Assembly: GCA_013399305.1 (NCBI GenBank) | Contig: VXAI01000091.1 | Coordinates: 1,106,875-1,170,874 of the forward strand | Source: Rostratula benghalensis | Taxonomy: Eukaryota > Chordata > Aves > Charadriiformes > Rostratulidae | Direction: 5' to 3' | Length of the DNA: 64,000 nt | Program-made: the position numbers and the translations under genes | Notes under the pieces: model-generated | The model's database searches: none | The model's input: only the letters and a program-made list of their open reading frames with translations | Told to the model about the DNA's origin: nothing | In this document: positions 50,601-64,000 of the stretch, one piece after another | How positions within the stretch are numbered: position 1 is the stretch's first letter | Layout of the letters: the number at the start of each line of letters is the position of its first letter

Positions 50601-51755
50601 ATTACAATACATATACACATAAACATTTTATGAGAATTCATTTTATCCCAATAATTACCACTCAGATGTTGTTATTTATACTTGAATCACAGATTTCTTT
50701 GGTTTACCCTTGTGCAATAATAGAATTTCTTATCTTCACTAATGGCTCTCTGCGGGATATCTTTATACTATGTCAATTTTTCTTCAATTTACTTTCTCAC
50801 ATAAAATCATCACCAAGCCATTTATGTGTTTGCCCAAGCTATCATTAGGCATTCTGAAACTGAGTGGGAAATAAAATCAAATGTTTTTCTTGAGTGTTTT
50901 CATATTTTCTTGTTTATTTAAGAGTAGGCTTTTTAAAACACATAACAAAAAAAAAAAAGCTATGACAAAAGAATGACAGAACGAGATAATTAGAAATGCT
51001 GATATATCCAGAGGGTTATGTTATAAATTAATGTAGAGTATTAATGCTCTGTTAAAAAGCTATTGATTTGCTGAGGAAATATTGCTTCCCTGGAACTTCA
51101 GCTCCTCTCAGCTACCAGCCACTTTTATCTCTCTTGAAAATAATTGGGAAGTGAAACCCAAACCCATTTTTCGTCAATATTTTTGTAGCTGAGGCATCCA
51201 CCAAAATTATCAATACAATGAATTTGAGTTGTCAAGAAGAAAGAATATGAACTGAGAGTGAGAAGAAGTAGAATTCTAAAAGTCAGTGAGTGGTTTAACA
51301 GTCCCACCACACTCACGTCACATGTATATGTTCACTGAGTAACCAAACCAAAAATAAATACAATCTTCAAATATTTTTATTCTACTATGTAATATCAGAA
51401 AGTAGAGAAAATTACAACTTTCAAATCTGCATAGAATGTTAAGTAATAAAAACTACATTTATTTTTGGAAGAAAAATACAAGTTTTATTTCAGATAAAAG
51501 AGATTTGCATTGGAATATGAGAAGGCAAAAAGGATGACCTGAGAAACATATGCACCCTTAGGTCTGTAAAAAGAATATGTTGTAAAAAGACTACTAAGAT
51601 TTCATAATTTGGCTTGGCACCAGAAGAGAGGAAATTATAAGATTTTTTTTTCAAATATCTAGAAATCAAAATTTCAATAAAACTGGACCAGGTTACTCAA
51701 CATTTTAAAAGTCTGAAAACATGCTTGACGTCAGTTTTCTAAATACTGCATTAAA

Positions 51756-51790
51756 ATAATTAATAATAATAATAATAAAAATAATAAAAT
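51756..51790. repeat. (TAA)n microsatellite
   Basis: About ten imperfect AAT/TAA units, interrupted by an AAAAA-type extension near 51777-51782. Confidence 0.85.
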
Positions 51791-54700
51791 TAACAACAAT
51801 TTCAAAAGGAGAATTTCTTATGGTTTTGGTATTTTTTATTTTAAAAAATATGAATTTATGTTAAACAAATCCAATTTCACAAAGAATGTTGTACTCTTTG
51901 GAATCTACCAGAATGTTAGGTTTCCTAACTTTGAAAGTTTTCTACCACTTTTGGAGAAGTTTCAAATTGGGAATATTACCAACTTCATTTTTCCTCTGGG
52001 CAAGTTTTAAAACTTATCTGCATTTTACAAAATTATCCAGAGGTTGGAAGGTGAGGGAAAACTCGATCATTCTCCTATTTTAATTTAATCATGAAAGAAA
52101 ATCCAAAATAGAAAAAATGTGAGAGACACAGTATCATTGCTTTCAATTTTCTCTTTTAGTGCAAAAGCAAAAATTCTGTTTTATAGCCTAGGTGTAAAAG
52201 GGTATTTTGACAAGTTTAAAATTATCTGATCATCAGCTCTACTAATGAGCTTTTGTTTTGATTTTCTGCATACTATTACTTGGGTTTCATATACATTTAT
52301 GGTCTTCTAACTGTCCTCCAGTTCTTCTGGTTCATACAAATGCTGTTCCAGTCCAGGTTTAACAATTAAGCTGTCTGACTGGTAGTCCCAGTTGGTGATT
52401 GACGACAATTACAAGTAACAAAAAACCTTATTAAAGTGTGATTACAAGTGTAATTTATGTAATTGCATTATCTTTATATATGGTGATGACAAATAATGGG
52501 ATCATAGAAGGAGGAGAAGGACTGATTTGCATGGCAAAATGGTAGTCAAGGGTGTGATAAGGTATGGGTAGTCAAAGGGAGAAAATGAAAAGACAGTATG
52601 AATGACAGATGACATGAAGGAAAGTACGGGAAAGGAAGGACCAAAGAGAAGGAGGAAAGAGAGTAATAGAAAGAGAAACTGTTACAGGAGGGCAAATGTA
52701 CAGGGTAGCAACTTTGCAAGGTGAGACTCAAGCAGTCAAGTGCGCGGCTCAGCAGCTGATAAAAAGGACCTAACAGATTAAATGAAATTATTAATCGAGG
52801 AAGCAGAGTCAGCAACAATATCTGCTTAAAAGGAAGGGGATCAGTTAAGTTATCACCTAACTCAGCTACCTAGAGGAACAAAAAAGCAAGTGGCAATGAA
52901 TTGATTCAGAAGATAAGTAGTAGACAGCAACGTATCAGTGAAAGAGTTACCTAAGTCATTTAATACGTCAGGTATCAATGGGAAGAGAGATGAGCTAGCA
53001 AACAGACAAATAAATTGATCAAGCAGTAGATTAGTGTTAAGACATAATGTAATTGGTGAAGATTACCCAACAGAAGCCAGGTACCTGGAAGCAGTTTCCC
53101 AAACATGCTGAGTAATTGCAGCAGGACAGCCAGAGCCTGGGATGCTGCTCCCCTAGCCAGCTGCCTGGTGAGTGCTGCCTGGGGTCTGAGAGCAGAAGTG
53201 GGACAAGACAGCTAGCAGTGTGTATTTGCTTGCTTCTGGTGAAAGAGGGAAAAGGAAAGGACAACAAAAGTGCTCAAAAGGGGAACTGCTCTGCTTTTTG
53301 GGTCTCTCAGTTTACATGTGCCTGGCTTAATGTTTACAGCTGGCTTTAAAACCCCACATTGCGGTGAAAGGGTGGCAAATGCAAAACAGATTAATCCCAA
53401 CCTCATATGCTTATTATACAAAAAAAGGACCACTCACTTGTTAGCCTCGTATCCTCTGATGTTTTATCAGGCAAAATGGAAAGGTATGTTTCAAGCTGCA
53501 CTTTTCACCAGCTACTCCTTCCTCCTCATAGCAGAAAGACTGAGTTAATTTCTGAAGCATTTGCATTTTCTGTGCTAGTGGATACATGTACTATGTCATG
53601 AATCAGGATGCTTTTTTGATGTGTGTGGGAGCAGAGAGGAGAAATAAAACTGATTTTTATGACACAAAGATAAAATAAGCAAAGTTTCCAAGTAACTTCA
53701 CTAGGTACTATATACGTCACCTTTCCCAAAGGTATATAATTAATTTGAATTTTCAATTAATGAAGGAGTGATTATCATCAAGGGGCTTTTTTTAAAGGCA
53801 ATAGTATAATATGATGTATTGTGACACATGTTGTTCTCTTACTTCTTGGCTAATCTTCTTTCTGCCTTGAGCAAAGAGAGAGGTTTGAAGGACAAGGAAA
53901 AGTAAGTTTTTGTCAATATATTGTTATTGGAAAGGAGAAAGATCTGATGAAGGACTATTGGAATGAAATATTCAATTGATCCAACAGTCAAGTTTCTTTG
54001 AAATTTTAAACACATTTATTTTAAAGCCCTGAAAGTCTTTTCATCATGTCTTGGAAAGGGAAGCTTTGCATGTTCCTAGAAATTAGTGTCACACTTATTA
54101 CTTATTTGCTGTTTGGATAGACTGAATCTTCAAAGGCTTCCCAGACTGCCTTTTCTGTTAACAAGTGCTCAGAAGTACAAATGACAGACGTCAGTGCTTG
54201 TTTTGCATGCTTGCCTGCATGTACTTGTGCAAAAGATCCCTCAGCTTTCTACGTACAAACTGGTGTATGCTCAGAATCTGCAGGTTTTAGAAAGCAAATG
54301 TTTGGTTTCAAGTCTCATAAATTCATTCAGTCATAGTTTCAGTATTTGAAAGAAAGTTAAATGAATAAATGGATAAATACCTGGATATTGCATTGCTCCT
54401 ACCTCTTATTATTACTTTCCTTTAGTTTAACATTGTTTAGGATTAAGAACTTGCTTCCAGACCATTTTTCTACTTGCTTTTGCTTTAACTATGCCTTATA
54501 GTCAGTAGTTCCTCAAATTTTAGTAGGGCATTTTTAGAGTAAGGCAAAGTATGGAAACCTGATACAAATCAGTTCATTATTTTGCAAAAGATAAACATCG
54601 AGTCTACTTCTTTGTATTTGCTAATGTCATCTCTCTCTTCTTTGAGAAATGGATGGAGGCTGGTATATTCCTTTGCATTGGAAATGTCCTGTTTTTATAA

Positions 54701-55526
54701 ACTGCCTTCAGAAATATCCAGGGAGGCCATTTGCTCAGGATTTTAAGGTGTAACTTTTTTGGTTTGGTTTGTTTTTTTTCTTTTTAATTTTGAGGATTGT
54801 GGGTTTCTTAAGTTTTGAAATTTTCTCTATTCTGCCTGCAGTGGGTAGGTACTTTCTCTTCCATCACAGAATCAAAAAGGACTTCATGAATAATCATGGA
54901 GAGCATGACACTGACATCTCCCTGTCTATCTGATCACTAGCAGAAGTCTCTGGTCACATAAGATTAAGTACAATAAGATTAAATATAGAGCAACAATAAA
55001 TAAACACAATGATAAAAATTGCCATTAAATATAAAATTTGAGTTTGGGTATTATTTCCAGAACAGAGCACAGTGAAGTACAACAGCAAAGAATTTTAGGA
55101 GAGCTATGAGAGAGTGGCAATATAATCCATAAGCTTCTCAGGAGCATGACTCACACAGTCTACAAGAAGTACATTTTCATGAATTTCTATAAATTACCAG
55201 ATTTATTATTACTTAAAGATAAAAAATAAAGCTTTCAGATGTTATGTGGTTAAATGTAGATATATTTTACACATTACTAGCTATATGTACAATGTTCCCA
55301 AAAATTTAAAAAACCCTGAAGTCTAGGAAAAAAATAAGGATGGAGAACCAACTTCCATAATTTATTGCAGAAATAGGCTACAATAGGATCACAGTGCATT
55401 ATTCTTCATCATGACTGTAGTCACATGAGGACTACATTGACTTAGTAATGTGTTCCTTGGATGTAAATTCTTTGTTGTTGCAATATGGCTACACTTTAGC
55501 CTGCTTTCACTTAGCTTCAGAAAACA

Positions 55527-55551
55527 AACAAACAAACAAAAAATTAAAAAT
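55527..55551. repeat. CAAA-type short repeat
   Basis: Four or so CAAA units followed by A-rich sequence. It falls inside an open frame (55448-55939), which adds to the case against that frame being a gene. Confidence 0.65.
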
Positions 55552-56708
55552 GGAGTTTTGGATTTATATGTCCTTCTTCTGTGAGGAAAATTTCTTACCA
55601 GAAGACAGGAATTTATATATACTTACTTCCGTAACTATTGAAAGATATTTCAACAGACACATATATATTTTAAGACTGAACTTTCTCTCTTTCACTGAGT
55701 CCCAGAACCTGGTGCTTCTCCTGTCACAACAAGGAAGCATAATCCAAGAGTATCAGGGTCTGGATATCCTGGAAGATCTCAGCAATATTTTTGCTCTACC
55801 TCCAGCTCCCCCTATGATTTCAGGCAAGTTCACTCACCTTTCTGGTTTTGCTTGTGCTGCTCATCTGAGTGGTCCAAGCCCGTTCCCGCTTCCTACCCAT
55901 GTTACAGACACAGGTACCTTAGGAGGACATGCTGAATGAGAAAGACCATCTTAAGGCCACCTCTCCCACCCACGCACACTTTTGCCTTCAAAAGCACTCT
56001 GTAAGCATGTGAAACATGAAGAAAAGACAAACTCCCATGCAGAAAAAGGAAAAAGATGGAAAATATGAGCCATTGGGCTACATGTGTAGCCTCCTTCTGC
56101 TACAATGGAGTCAATATGATTTCGCCCCCTGCCAGTGCCCTATGAGGGATCCTTCTCACAAAGGTGTTAGGAGTTCAGGCACTTCAGCAGTTAACGCCTT
56201 CACTTGCCTAAGCTAGATAATAGTCTGTCCAAATTTTTCAAGCTTATTTGCATATAAAAAAAAGAAAGAGAGCTGACCCCTTCAGAATTCAAGTCTCAAA
56301 GCAACCAGTTATTGTGCATGCAATTAGTTCCAAGTGCATGAGAAAAACCCTTTAAAGACACAAGTTCCCAGTCTGAAGAAGGACAAGAGTTGAATGTGTT
56401 TCTATAACATGCACTCTCGGTTGACACTATGGAGACTGTGTTAATGATTGTCAAAGGACCATCCACGGCTGCTGCTAAAGCAACTCCCTCACCTTGTAGG
56501 GATGTTCAGTTTACATTTATTTTGCCCCAGGCCCCTGTCTTTTATCCTCTCTGTTTTCACTCCTCCAACCTGCCCCCTAATCTTTCTGTTAAGGTCTTGA
56601 CTGCCCTGTGGGCATTTGCTGCATTTGCTTTTCAGTCATGAACTGTAATCTCTGAAGCAATGAAAGGCCAAAAAGACCAATAAACTATGTTCATTTTTTT
56701 AAAAAGGG

Positions 56709-56723
56709 AAAAAAAAAAAAAAA
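56709..56723. repeat. poly-A run (15)
   Basis: Fifteen A residues followed by CCC. An AATAAA-like signal about 30 bases upstream (ccaataaact) is noted, but no transcript unit is recognisable. Confidence 0.65.
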
Positions 56724-59700
56724 CCCACAACATTGCATGTGCTTACATGGGTGAAAAATATAGAAAATATAAACCTACAACAGACTAAGCTAAAAGTTGA
56801 GTCATTTGCCCCTTTCAAAATGGCTCATTAGTGAAATAAACCCCCAAATCCTGTATGCACTGTTGGCAGTAGAAGTTCCTAATGTTAATATGAAAAATAG
56901 GAAACGTTGTACAAGCAAAGCAGTAGGAGGCCTAGCGGGCAAAACAAAAGTGGTAACATTAATACTGAAATAGGTGCTGAAGTAACTGCAAGAAGAACTT
57001 AGAGGACACAGATGTAATAGTAAATTAATATATACAAATTTCCCTACTTAAGGGAATAATAATTCCCTTCCCAAAGCTGGATAAAAACAGACCCTTTTGA
57101 CTCACAATGTTTTGTAAAGGTCTTTTTTACCTTTGGAGAAATGCAAACAGGGAAATTTAAACCTGAAACATTGCTCAAACTAAGAGAATTAAGTTCTGGG
57201 TGAATGGATGGATGGATATAGATAATGTATTATTCAGAATATTATAAACTTGATTTTTGGCTAAAGAGGAAATAAAGACCTTTTTTGTTGCTGAGCTGGA
57301 ATGCTGATATATTTGCTGAAACTGTTTCTGACTTAGAAATAAATCAAGTGAAACAATTTGGCCATGGTAAATATGCTAATAACTGTCTGTAGAAGTTTGA
57401 TAAAAGTCTTCTATGTTGCCACTGTTTCAATTTATTAACTAATGTGGTTATGATGACTAGAAAATGAGTATGTGAAGTAGTTAAACAAGAGGTATAGAAA
57501 GCGTGTTGAAGGAGCTGGCTCTTCAGAGCACTTTCCTCAGGGATACTTCTAGATACTGTGTTACCCTGTACTTGCCAGGAGGTGTAGGAGTAAATAGCAG
57601 TTTTAACAACAAAAATATTGACTGCACTTCTTGATTTATTTCTAAGAAAGCCTATGATTTTCAGTAGCAGATTTGATGAGACTAGGAGACAAGCCTGGCA
57701 CAAAGAGCAAGTCTCCAGCTGTTCTGACACTTTGACACAGGGCTACTTCTGGGACAGAGAAATTCAGAGCATTTCTCCCTTGTTGCTGGAGCTCAAATCT
57801 AGCCCAGAGTGACTTTATGTGAACTGATTCAACACAAAGGGTATACCTTGTTTATCTAAACTAGCCTTACCCTGGCCAGTGTGACTGTCAAGGGCAAGGT
57901 AATAATGCTCAGAAATCCTGCCCAGACTTCTCTGTAGACATTTAGGCTATTGGCCTTTGTTGGCATGGGCTCCATGACAGCCACACCATCAGAGCAATAC
58001 CGAGGTAGTTTCAGGTTAAATGGAGTGCATTTAATATTTTTCACTACAAAGTAGCCAAAATATAATTATACCCTAGGAAAAAAAACAACATGCAAGTGTT
58101 AAAAAAAAAAAAGTAATCTGATACATTTTAATTAACTCCTGTTCACAGATACCAGTGGTATCAGTACTCCTGTTTTGTTTTTACTGACATGTAGAGGAAG
58201 AATTATTTGTGTAAATCATTGAAATCTGCAAATAGTTTCAAATGATAAATGCTTTTTAGCATTCATGTATTTATGGTAACTCATGGGCAGCAGATAAAAG
58301 ACCAGCAAAATTCATTAAATAAATTACTCATTGTTGATTATTTCATACGTGGCATTCAGATCTGAATCAAGAAATAAATGCATTTTCATAGTGTCTGGAA
58401 CTAGGCAGCATATAAAAATAAACTATTTCTGTTTGCATGCACATTTGTGGTAAAATATCACCCATTTGAATTAATTTATAATATAATTTAAACTTTGACA
58501 AGTCATTTCAGTTGAAAGTCCATATCTGTGCACAAAGCACACCAAAAGAGCTCTAGTTGCACTTACACTGCAGGTACAGTTTTGTTCAACTACAAGCAAT
58601 AGTGTAGAAGATCGGTCTGGGTTACAGACAACAAACTCTGCTTGCAGATTTAACTTCCCACTCTTCTCCATGCCTCTGCTTTTTTAACCCTATCTATTAC
58701 AAACATTTACAGACAGGAATTTCAGCATTACCCTTACCTTTTAAAGCTGGCAGAATATTTAAGTAACAGAAACTACAACTGGCACTTTAACAGGTAATTT
58801 TCACCTTGTTTGTGAGACAACATTTCACAGAAAACTAACATTGTCGTTTCCCACTCCCAAAATTATTCTTTTGATCATGTCTGTCTACTACTTATGATGC
58901 CTTTTCTCTGATCTTAACCTTCAAAATCTATGTGTTACTCCACCAAGACACCATTAAGATCCTTGAATGTGGTGGGTTCCCTGGAATTCTTCATCATCAA
59001 TTTCCATCTTTCTCTTTTCTGTCCCTGGGTCTCTCTCATATATGTCGATTTCTGGAATTCGATTTAATAATTTCTTTGTGGTGGAAGCTATTGACTTCTC
59101 AAATCACTCATGTGTACATGTGTTTTTGTGAATAACTACCAGAATAATTAAAAGGATAAATAAAAATATGGACTGAGGAAGTTGTGTGATTTATTAAAGG
59201 GCTTAAACAGATGGAATAACCCAGTAACACTAAAATGGCAAAGAACAAAATCAATGTATAGACTGGAAGATCTCCTTTAACTATGGGGGTAAAAAGTGCT
59301 AAAGACAAGGGTGACTTGAACTGTGGCTAACAAAGAAAATGTCAATGCTAGAGGGGCACATTAACCTGACACATAATCTGTTGTGCTGGCTGTGATGTTT
59401 TCTTTTGTTTAATATGATGAACATGCCATCACTTGACAAATTTGCATCAACATTAGAAAGTAGAGTTGAGATCAGCCAGAAGCAGGCTGACAGAGGACTT
59501 AGAAAACTGAAGTATATTGCTGATTTACTTGCTTTGAATATTCTATGAATGTGTGCCATGCTATCTGTGATGCCACTTTTTTATCATTTGCAGGCATAAG
59601 ATGTAAATCTGTTTGCTCTAAACTCATAGAAGTCTGCCTGCATGACACATCCTGCAATGCCCTGGCAGATTAATTTTGCCTTGAAAAAACAGACAGGTAA

Positions 59701-59830
59701 AATCTTTACACGAAAACACCCTTAAAAATAAACCATATAGTGTGCCCCCTCCCCCCCAACCCAACAGTAACTGAGAGGCAGACATCTAAGAAACACAATT
59801 ATATCCAGGAAACCTTACACAAACTATGGT

Positions 59831-59831
59831 C

Positions 59832-59864
<33 letters not shown>

Positions 59865-59926
59865 AACAAACAAAAAAACCCCAACCCCAATAACAACAAA
59901 ATATCCCACAAAAGAAAAAAAAAAAG
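59831..59926. repeat. A/C-rich low-complexity island with C4 runs
   Basis: CAAAA units, then CAAAC units, with three CCCC runs set in A tracts (a degenerate AAAACCCC pattern) and a final A-rich part. The complementary strand has three GGGG runs. It has the same character as 2058-2144. Confidence 0.8.
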
Positions 59927-62045
59927 GAGAGAGATAACCATATAACTGAAGAGAAAATTCAATGCATAATATCAACTAAATGTTTCGTGCTGGAAAGTTT
60001 CTGAAATTAAAAGGTTTTTCAATCTAATTTAAACTTGGATAACTCTAAGAACTTTCCAAGGTCATAAGAAAAGCCCCAAAATGAAAGTAACATAAGTGTT
60101 GTGTGAAATTTTGCATTGAAATATAAACTAGGATATGAAGTTAGAATTTTTAAAATTCTAATTAAAATATTTATTCATTTCTGTTGCTTTATGATAGGTG
60201 AGGCTATTCTCTGACTCCTGTTTCCATAATTCTTAGTCCATTAAATAACTGTCTTTCAGCATTGTTTGTTCACTTGGACCTGGGGACTTAAACCTGCACT
60301 AATTTTATAATGAGAAAATAGTTATCAGTCTTCGGTATTTCTGATTCTTGCTTACAAGGAACAAGTTCCTTAGCCAGGCTCAAAACCTTCCTTGAGGTCT
60401 TCAAAGAGCCTTGCAGCTATTATTTTTCAAAATGTAAAACAGAAAAGACATTTTGAATAGCCGAGCTAAAAACATGTTTACTGTATTGTAAGGACCACTT
60501 CTCAGCTGTGAGGATTTGCCTTAGATTTACTTGATTGCAGGTCTTGGTTTTTTCCTCTACAACTTCTTAGAACAATTCATTGCCAGGAGCACTTAGACAA
60601 CAAGGGAGCTGCAACCGTGTAGTTTTATTTACATAATATGATAGACAGCAGTAAGTTCTTGAGTTTGCTTCTCATTTTGGAAAGGGAATTACTCTACTTC
60701 ATTCTTTCATTCGGACCAATTCAGCATACTACCACTGATTGACTGATCAGACAGGAGTAGTTCTGCCCTGCTTTTTTACACGGTCACAGCAAAAAGGGAA
60801 GGAATAAGGAACTCTTGCCTGTGGCACATGGGTCAAATGGACTCATAGCCCAGGTGCTTGGGGGAATGCAAACACTGCACCCTAATCACTCTGCTGAGAA
60901 GGAAGGGTGGTCCAAGGAAGGGTGCAACCAGAGGTGTGATGCAGCAGCCTTTTTAACACTTCCCCTGTCACTGTGGATGCCAAGTATCAGAGTACTCCAA
61001 TTCATGCCAGGAAAATTCTTCTGAATACAAGACTATGCCTTGAGGTCATGATCTAGCTCTGTATAATTAATTTTTTATCGCTATATTTGAAGCAAGTTTC
61101 CTTATCCTGACTGGCCACTCTAACTCAGCCCTGAATGAGTTTGTGTTCTGAGTTCCAAAGCAACCAGGTAACAGGGAAACACAAATCACATTTTGAGAAA
61201 GAGCTCTCCCACCCATGAAGTGACTGGGATACAGAGAAGTTCAGCAGCTTCCACAGAGAGGGGAAGTGCTTGTGTAGCAGAGTGCAGCCTCGTGTGGATT
61301 GCCCTGAGCTAGCCCCGAGCAAACAATACATCTATGCATCACTGTGTGGCCAAGCTCAAAAGTACTAAATGTGAACCTGGAATCAGCCTTGTCAGGGTAA
61401 TTAGCATAGCTAGTCTGCAAGGCTAGGTAGCTAAAATACTGTGCTGTGGATAGACTGCTCCTTCTACCAGGGCTGGCCTGTTAAGGATGAGTAAAGGATG
61501 CATCTGGATTCATTTCATGGCACAGAATCCCCCTGTCATTCACAATTTTGATGAGGACTCAAGTTCCCTGAACACTAGCCTTTTACTTCAAGTACCACCA
61601 AGATTTCCTGCTAGTGATGAGAAGGCAATTAATAATCAGGGTATCTTTATGCTGCAGTCTTCAGAGGAGTAAAGATATTAGCAAGTGAGCTGTAAACAGC
61701 TTAGCTCAAATATCAGAAAGAGTCTTGTCAAGCACTACAGATCTCAGCACGAGTTCATGTAGAGGCCAGGTGCTTTAACAGGCTGTGGTGCAAAGGCAAA
61801 ACAGATTTAGACACATAAGTTATGTGGTCTCCCTCTGTGTTGCTCTGTACCCTCCAGGTGATGTTATGCCCCAAATATCAGACTCGAGAAAGCAGAAAGC
61901 CACCCAACACTGCCTCTCCACTGAGTGGATTGAACACAAAACTCAAAATGTACCCTTAAAAATCTTTGCCACAACTTGCAATTTGTTTCCATTACCTGAG
62001 AAACACATTGCAGTCAGTTAAGGAGATTGTGAATACATAACCATA

Positions 62046-62726
62046 TTGCACTTCTGAGGAGAAGGATCTGGGGGTCCTGGTAGATAGTAAACTATCCATG
62101 AGCCAGCAATGTGCCCTTGTCACCAAGAGGGACAATGGATTCCTGGGCTGCATAGGGAAGTAGGTTGAGGGAGGTCTTTCTCCCTCTCTGCTCTGCAATG
62201 GAGAGGCCACAATTGGAATACTGCATCCAGTTTTGGGCTCCCCAGTTCAAGAGAGACAGGGAACTACTGGACAGAGTCTAACATAGGGCAACAGAGATTA
62301 TTAAGGGATTGGAGCATTTCCCTTATGAGGAAAGGCTGAGAGAGCTGGGACTCTTTAGTCTGGAGAAGAGAAGGCTGAGGGAAGACCTTGTTAATGCTTA
62401 CAAGTATCTGAAGGGTGAGCTGAAGGAGGATGGAGCTGGACTCTTTTCAGTGGTTCCCAGGGACAGGATGAGGGGCAACGGGCACAAGGTGGAACATAGG
62501 AAGTTCCATTCAGATATGAGGAAAAACTTCTTTATGGTGTAGGTGACAGAACACTGGAACAGTCTGCCCAGGAAGGTTGTGGAGTCCCTTTCTCTGGGGA
62601 CCTTCAAGACCCACTCGGATGCAGTCCTGAGCAATGTGCTGTGGGCAATCTTGCTTGAGCAGGGCAGTTGGACTAGATGATCTCTAGAGGTCCCTTCAAA
62701 CTCTGACAATTCCGTGGTTCCATGAT
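62046..62726 (+). mobile_element. CR1 LINE, 5'-truncated, ORF2 C-terminal region and 3' end
   Basis: The sense strand starts within ORF2 (cttctgaggagaaggatctg, then ctatccatgagccagcaatg). It passes through ttcctgggctgcatagggaa and ggctccccagttcaagagag, then ggattggagcatttccctta, gagaagagaaggctgaggga and caagtatctgaagggtgagc. It ends with ggttggactagatgat-like sequence (cagttggactagatgatctc) and tccgtggttccatgat. One open part encodes [19 protein letters not shown], which is typical CR1 ORF2, and then KNFFMV followed by a stop. Stops at the GEADL-like region and other lesions show the copy is dead. A TAG-like break near 62161 and divergent terminal repeats indicate moderate age. It keeps more of ORF2 than any copy except 5700-6832. 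Confidence 0.93.
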
Positions 62727-64000
62727 AAACTCGCACAGGCATATTTCATGTCACACTTAGTGAAGGATTCATTGGTTTTGATATTTTTCTTAATGTGTAC
62801 AATGTGATCAGCTTTCAATGCAGGCTTTAACTTATATACTTGTGCTAGGATAGGAAACATTATCAGTCTTTGACAGCACCAGCATGTAGTGACCACTGTT
62901 TTATCTTTGTTTTCCTTTTGATTGTCTTGTCTTTTTATTCTCTTGTGTGAACTTGACCTGGAAAAAATATGAACTCTTCCATAACTCAAACACCTGACAT
63001 CATAATTCACTTCTAAAAAATTCTGCCTTGAGGAATTTCAATTTCTTTCTAGAATAAGTGCAGTTTGTCCTTGACTTTTACTTACAGAATATTTATGCAT
63101 TATTTTAGGGCCAAATCTACCAAGGTGCCTAAATCCCAGTTTATTGTCTATTGCACATCTTATATTTGAGCCTTTCTTTCCCCTTATGTAATAGGTCAAT
63201 GATTAGCAAATGCATTGAGGTCCAGGTCTTTATGATGTCTACTTGCATTGTTAACCTGTGGGCTATAATAGCTCACTCTGAAGTGAATTGCAGTACAAAT
63301 TGGTATTTCACAGTACCTCCTGTTGAATTATTCCACTCCTCATGGTACAACAAAAAGGGGCCAAGGAGAGTCTCTGAGGTCCATCCTGCATAGCTGGAAA
63401 AGTCACACAGGAAAAGAAAGGCCAGTTCCTATCTACTCAAGGAACCACTGGACCTTCAATACATGTTTGGCACGTTAGAGGCCCTGACACTTATGATGGA
63501 GCTGGGCCAGCTCCGGCAGGGAAAGGGTTGAGAGCTGAAGGGAGCTGCTCAGAGAAAAACGGCCTAAAGGTGCTTCTGTGCAGGCTTCCTTCTTCTGCAC
63601 AGCTACCAAATCTCAGCATCAGTCTCTTTCTTGACTACAGACTCCCAGACTATCATCAAGTAAGGCTGAGCACAAGAAAAATCTATAGAAGTGACAGTGT
63701 GGCTGCCATCACAGTCACAGCAGTGATGGGCATCGTCAACAGCAGTTAATCATAATCTGACAGACAACTGCAGTTTTTATAACTTTCAGCTGTTTTCCTG
63801 CAGAATTGTACAGATTTTTCTTCAAGTAATTAAGATAATAATTGTATTATGAAAACATTTTACAAGATAATCGCTTCTTCAATTTCCTTTAATATTTTCT
63901 GGGGAATTACCGTGGGTAACATAGAAAATAGGTAATTGAATTTCATTTCTATTACCATTTTGACAGCCTGAACTCTTTTCCAGGGTGACAGATTTAATTT
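62727..64000. other. noncoding stretch to the window end, no gene seen
   Basis: AT-rich sequence with short open frames of no recognisable family. A gccaaatctaccaaggtgcctaaatcc-type phrase near 63111-63138 may be a trace of an old amniote repeat, but is too short to call. Confidence 0.55.

Larger units (their letters stand above)
46811..62045. other. long noncoding stretch without a clear CR1 copy
   Basis: Holds a poly-A run at 47672-47696, a TAA array at 51756-51790, a CAAA tract near 55527-55551, poly-A at 56709-56723 and a long A/C-rich island at 59831-59926. Open frames at 47930-48319, 55448-55939 and 57344-57730 have no recognisable motifs and were rejected. No gene was identified. Confidence 0.55.

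Noticed and set aside
54863..54915. A cacagaatc phrase reminiscent of a CR1 end
   Set aside because: Only about ten bases match and the following blocks are absent.
55448..55939. A 163-codon open frame on the plus strand
   Set aside because: It includes a CAAA-repeat-encoded lysine/asparagine/threonine stretch and no recognisable family features.
1..64000. CRISPR arrays, operons, rRNA or tRNA genes, endogenous retrovirus LTRs
   Set aside because: I looked for regularly spaced repeats, gene strings with ribosome binding sites, conserved RNA signatures and paired LTR ends, and saw none. The short-period arrays present are microsatellites.

Overview
This window looks like noncoding vertebrate DNA from a bird. 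The main evidence is a set of CR1 non-LTR retrotransposon copies with avian-type 3' ends: a cacagaatcacagaatgat-like terminus, a ggttggaagggacct-like block and ATTCTGTG/ATTCTATG terminal repeats. Most copies are truncated at the 5' end, as is usual for CR1. The remaining sequence is visibly AT-rich, with short poly-A, A/C-rich and microsatellite tracts. There are no bacterial-type gene strings, no rRNA or tRNA genes and no CRISPR array. The single N inside a pentanucleotide microsatellite (33116) indicates a draft genome assembly. The window reads as intergenic DNA or the inside of a very large intron. I could not name any host gene.

Layout. 1-5.7 kb: AT-rich noncoding DNA with T-rich and A/C-rich tracts and two possible old repeat relics. 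5.7-6.8 kb (+): the longest CR1 copy, carrying a decayed reverse-transcriptase segment. 7.4-7.7 kb (-) and 13.3-13.6 kb (+): short CR1 pieces. 14.95-15.2 kb (-): a splice-bounded, 88-codon open stretch that could be a host exon. 21.0 kb (-): a short old CR1 end. 23.7 kb: a three-unit tandem repeat. 33.0-33.2 kb: an (AAAAG)n array containing the N. 33.6-39.5 kb: a dense CR1 cluster with a fused CR1-CR1 unit (-), a head-to-head CR1 inverted repeat at 35.1-35.5 kb, and a second fused unit (+) sharing the same internal junction. 41.8-42.0 kb: a recognisable MIR SINE relic, which is much older than CR1. 42.5-42.8 kb (-): CR1. About 44.4-62.0 kb: a long stretch without a clear CR1, holding simple repeats and a possible terminal-exon-like ORF at 46.5-46.8 kb. 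62.0-62.7 kb (+): a CR1 copy retaining much of the end of ORF2.

I found no undescribed gene system. The points most worth a second look are the fusion junction shared by two CR1 loci, the CR1 hairpin at 35.1-35.5 kb, the MIR relic, and the two exon-like open stretches that I cannot assign to a family. Boundaries of decayed repeats are by eye and may be off by tens of bases.
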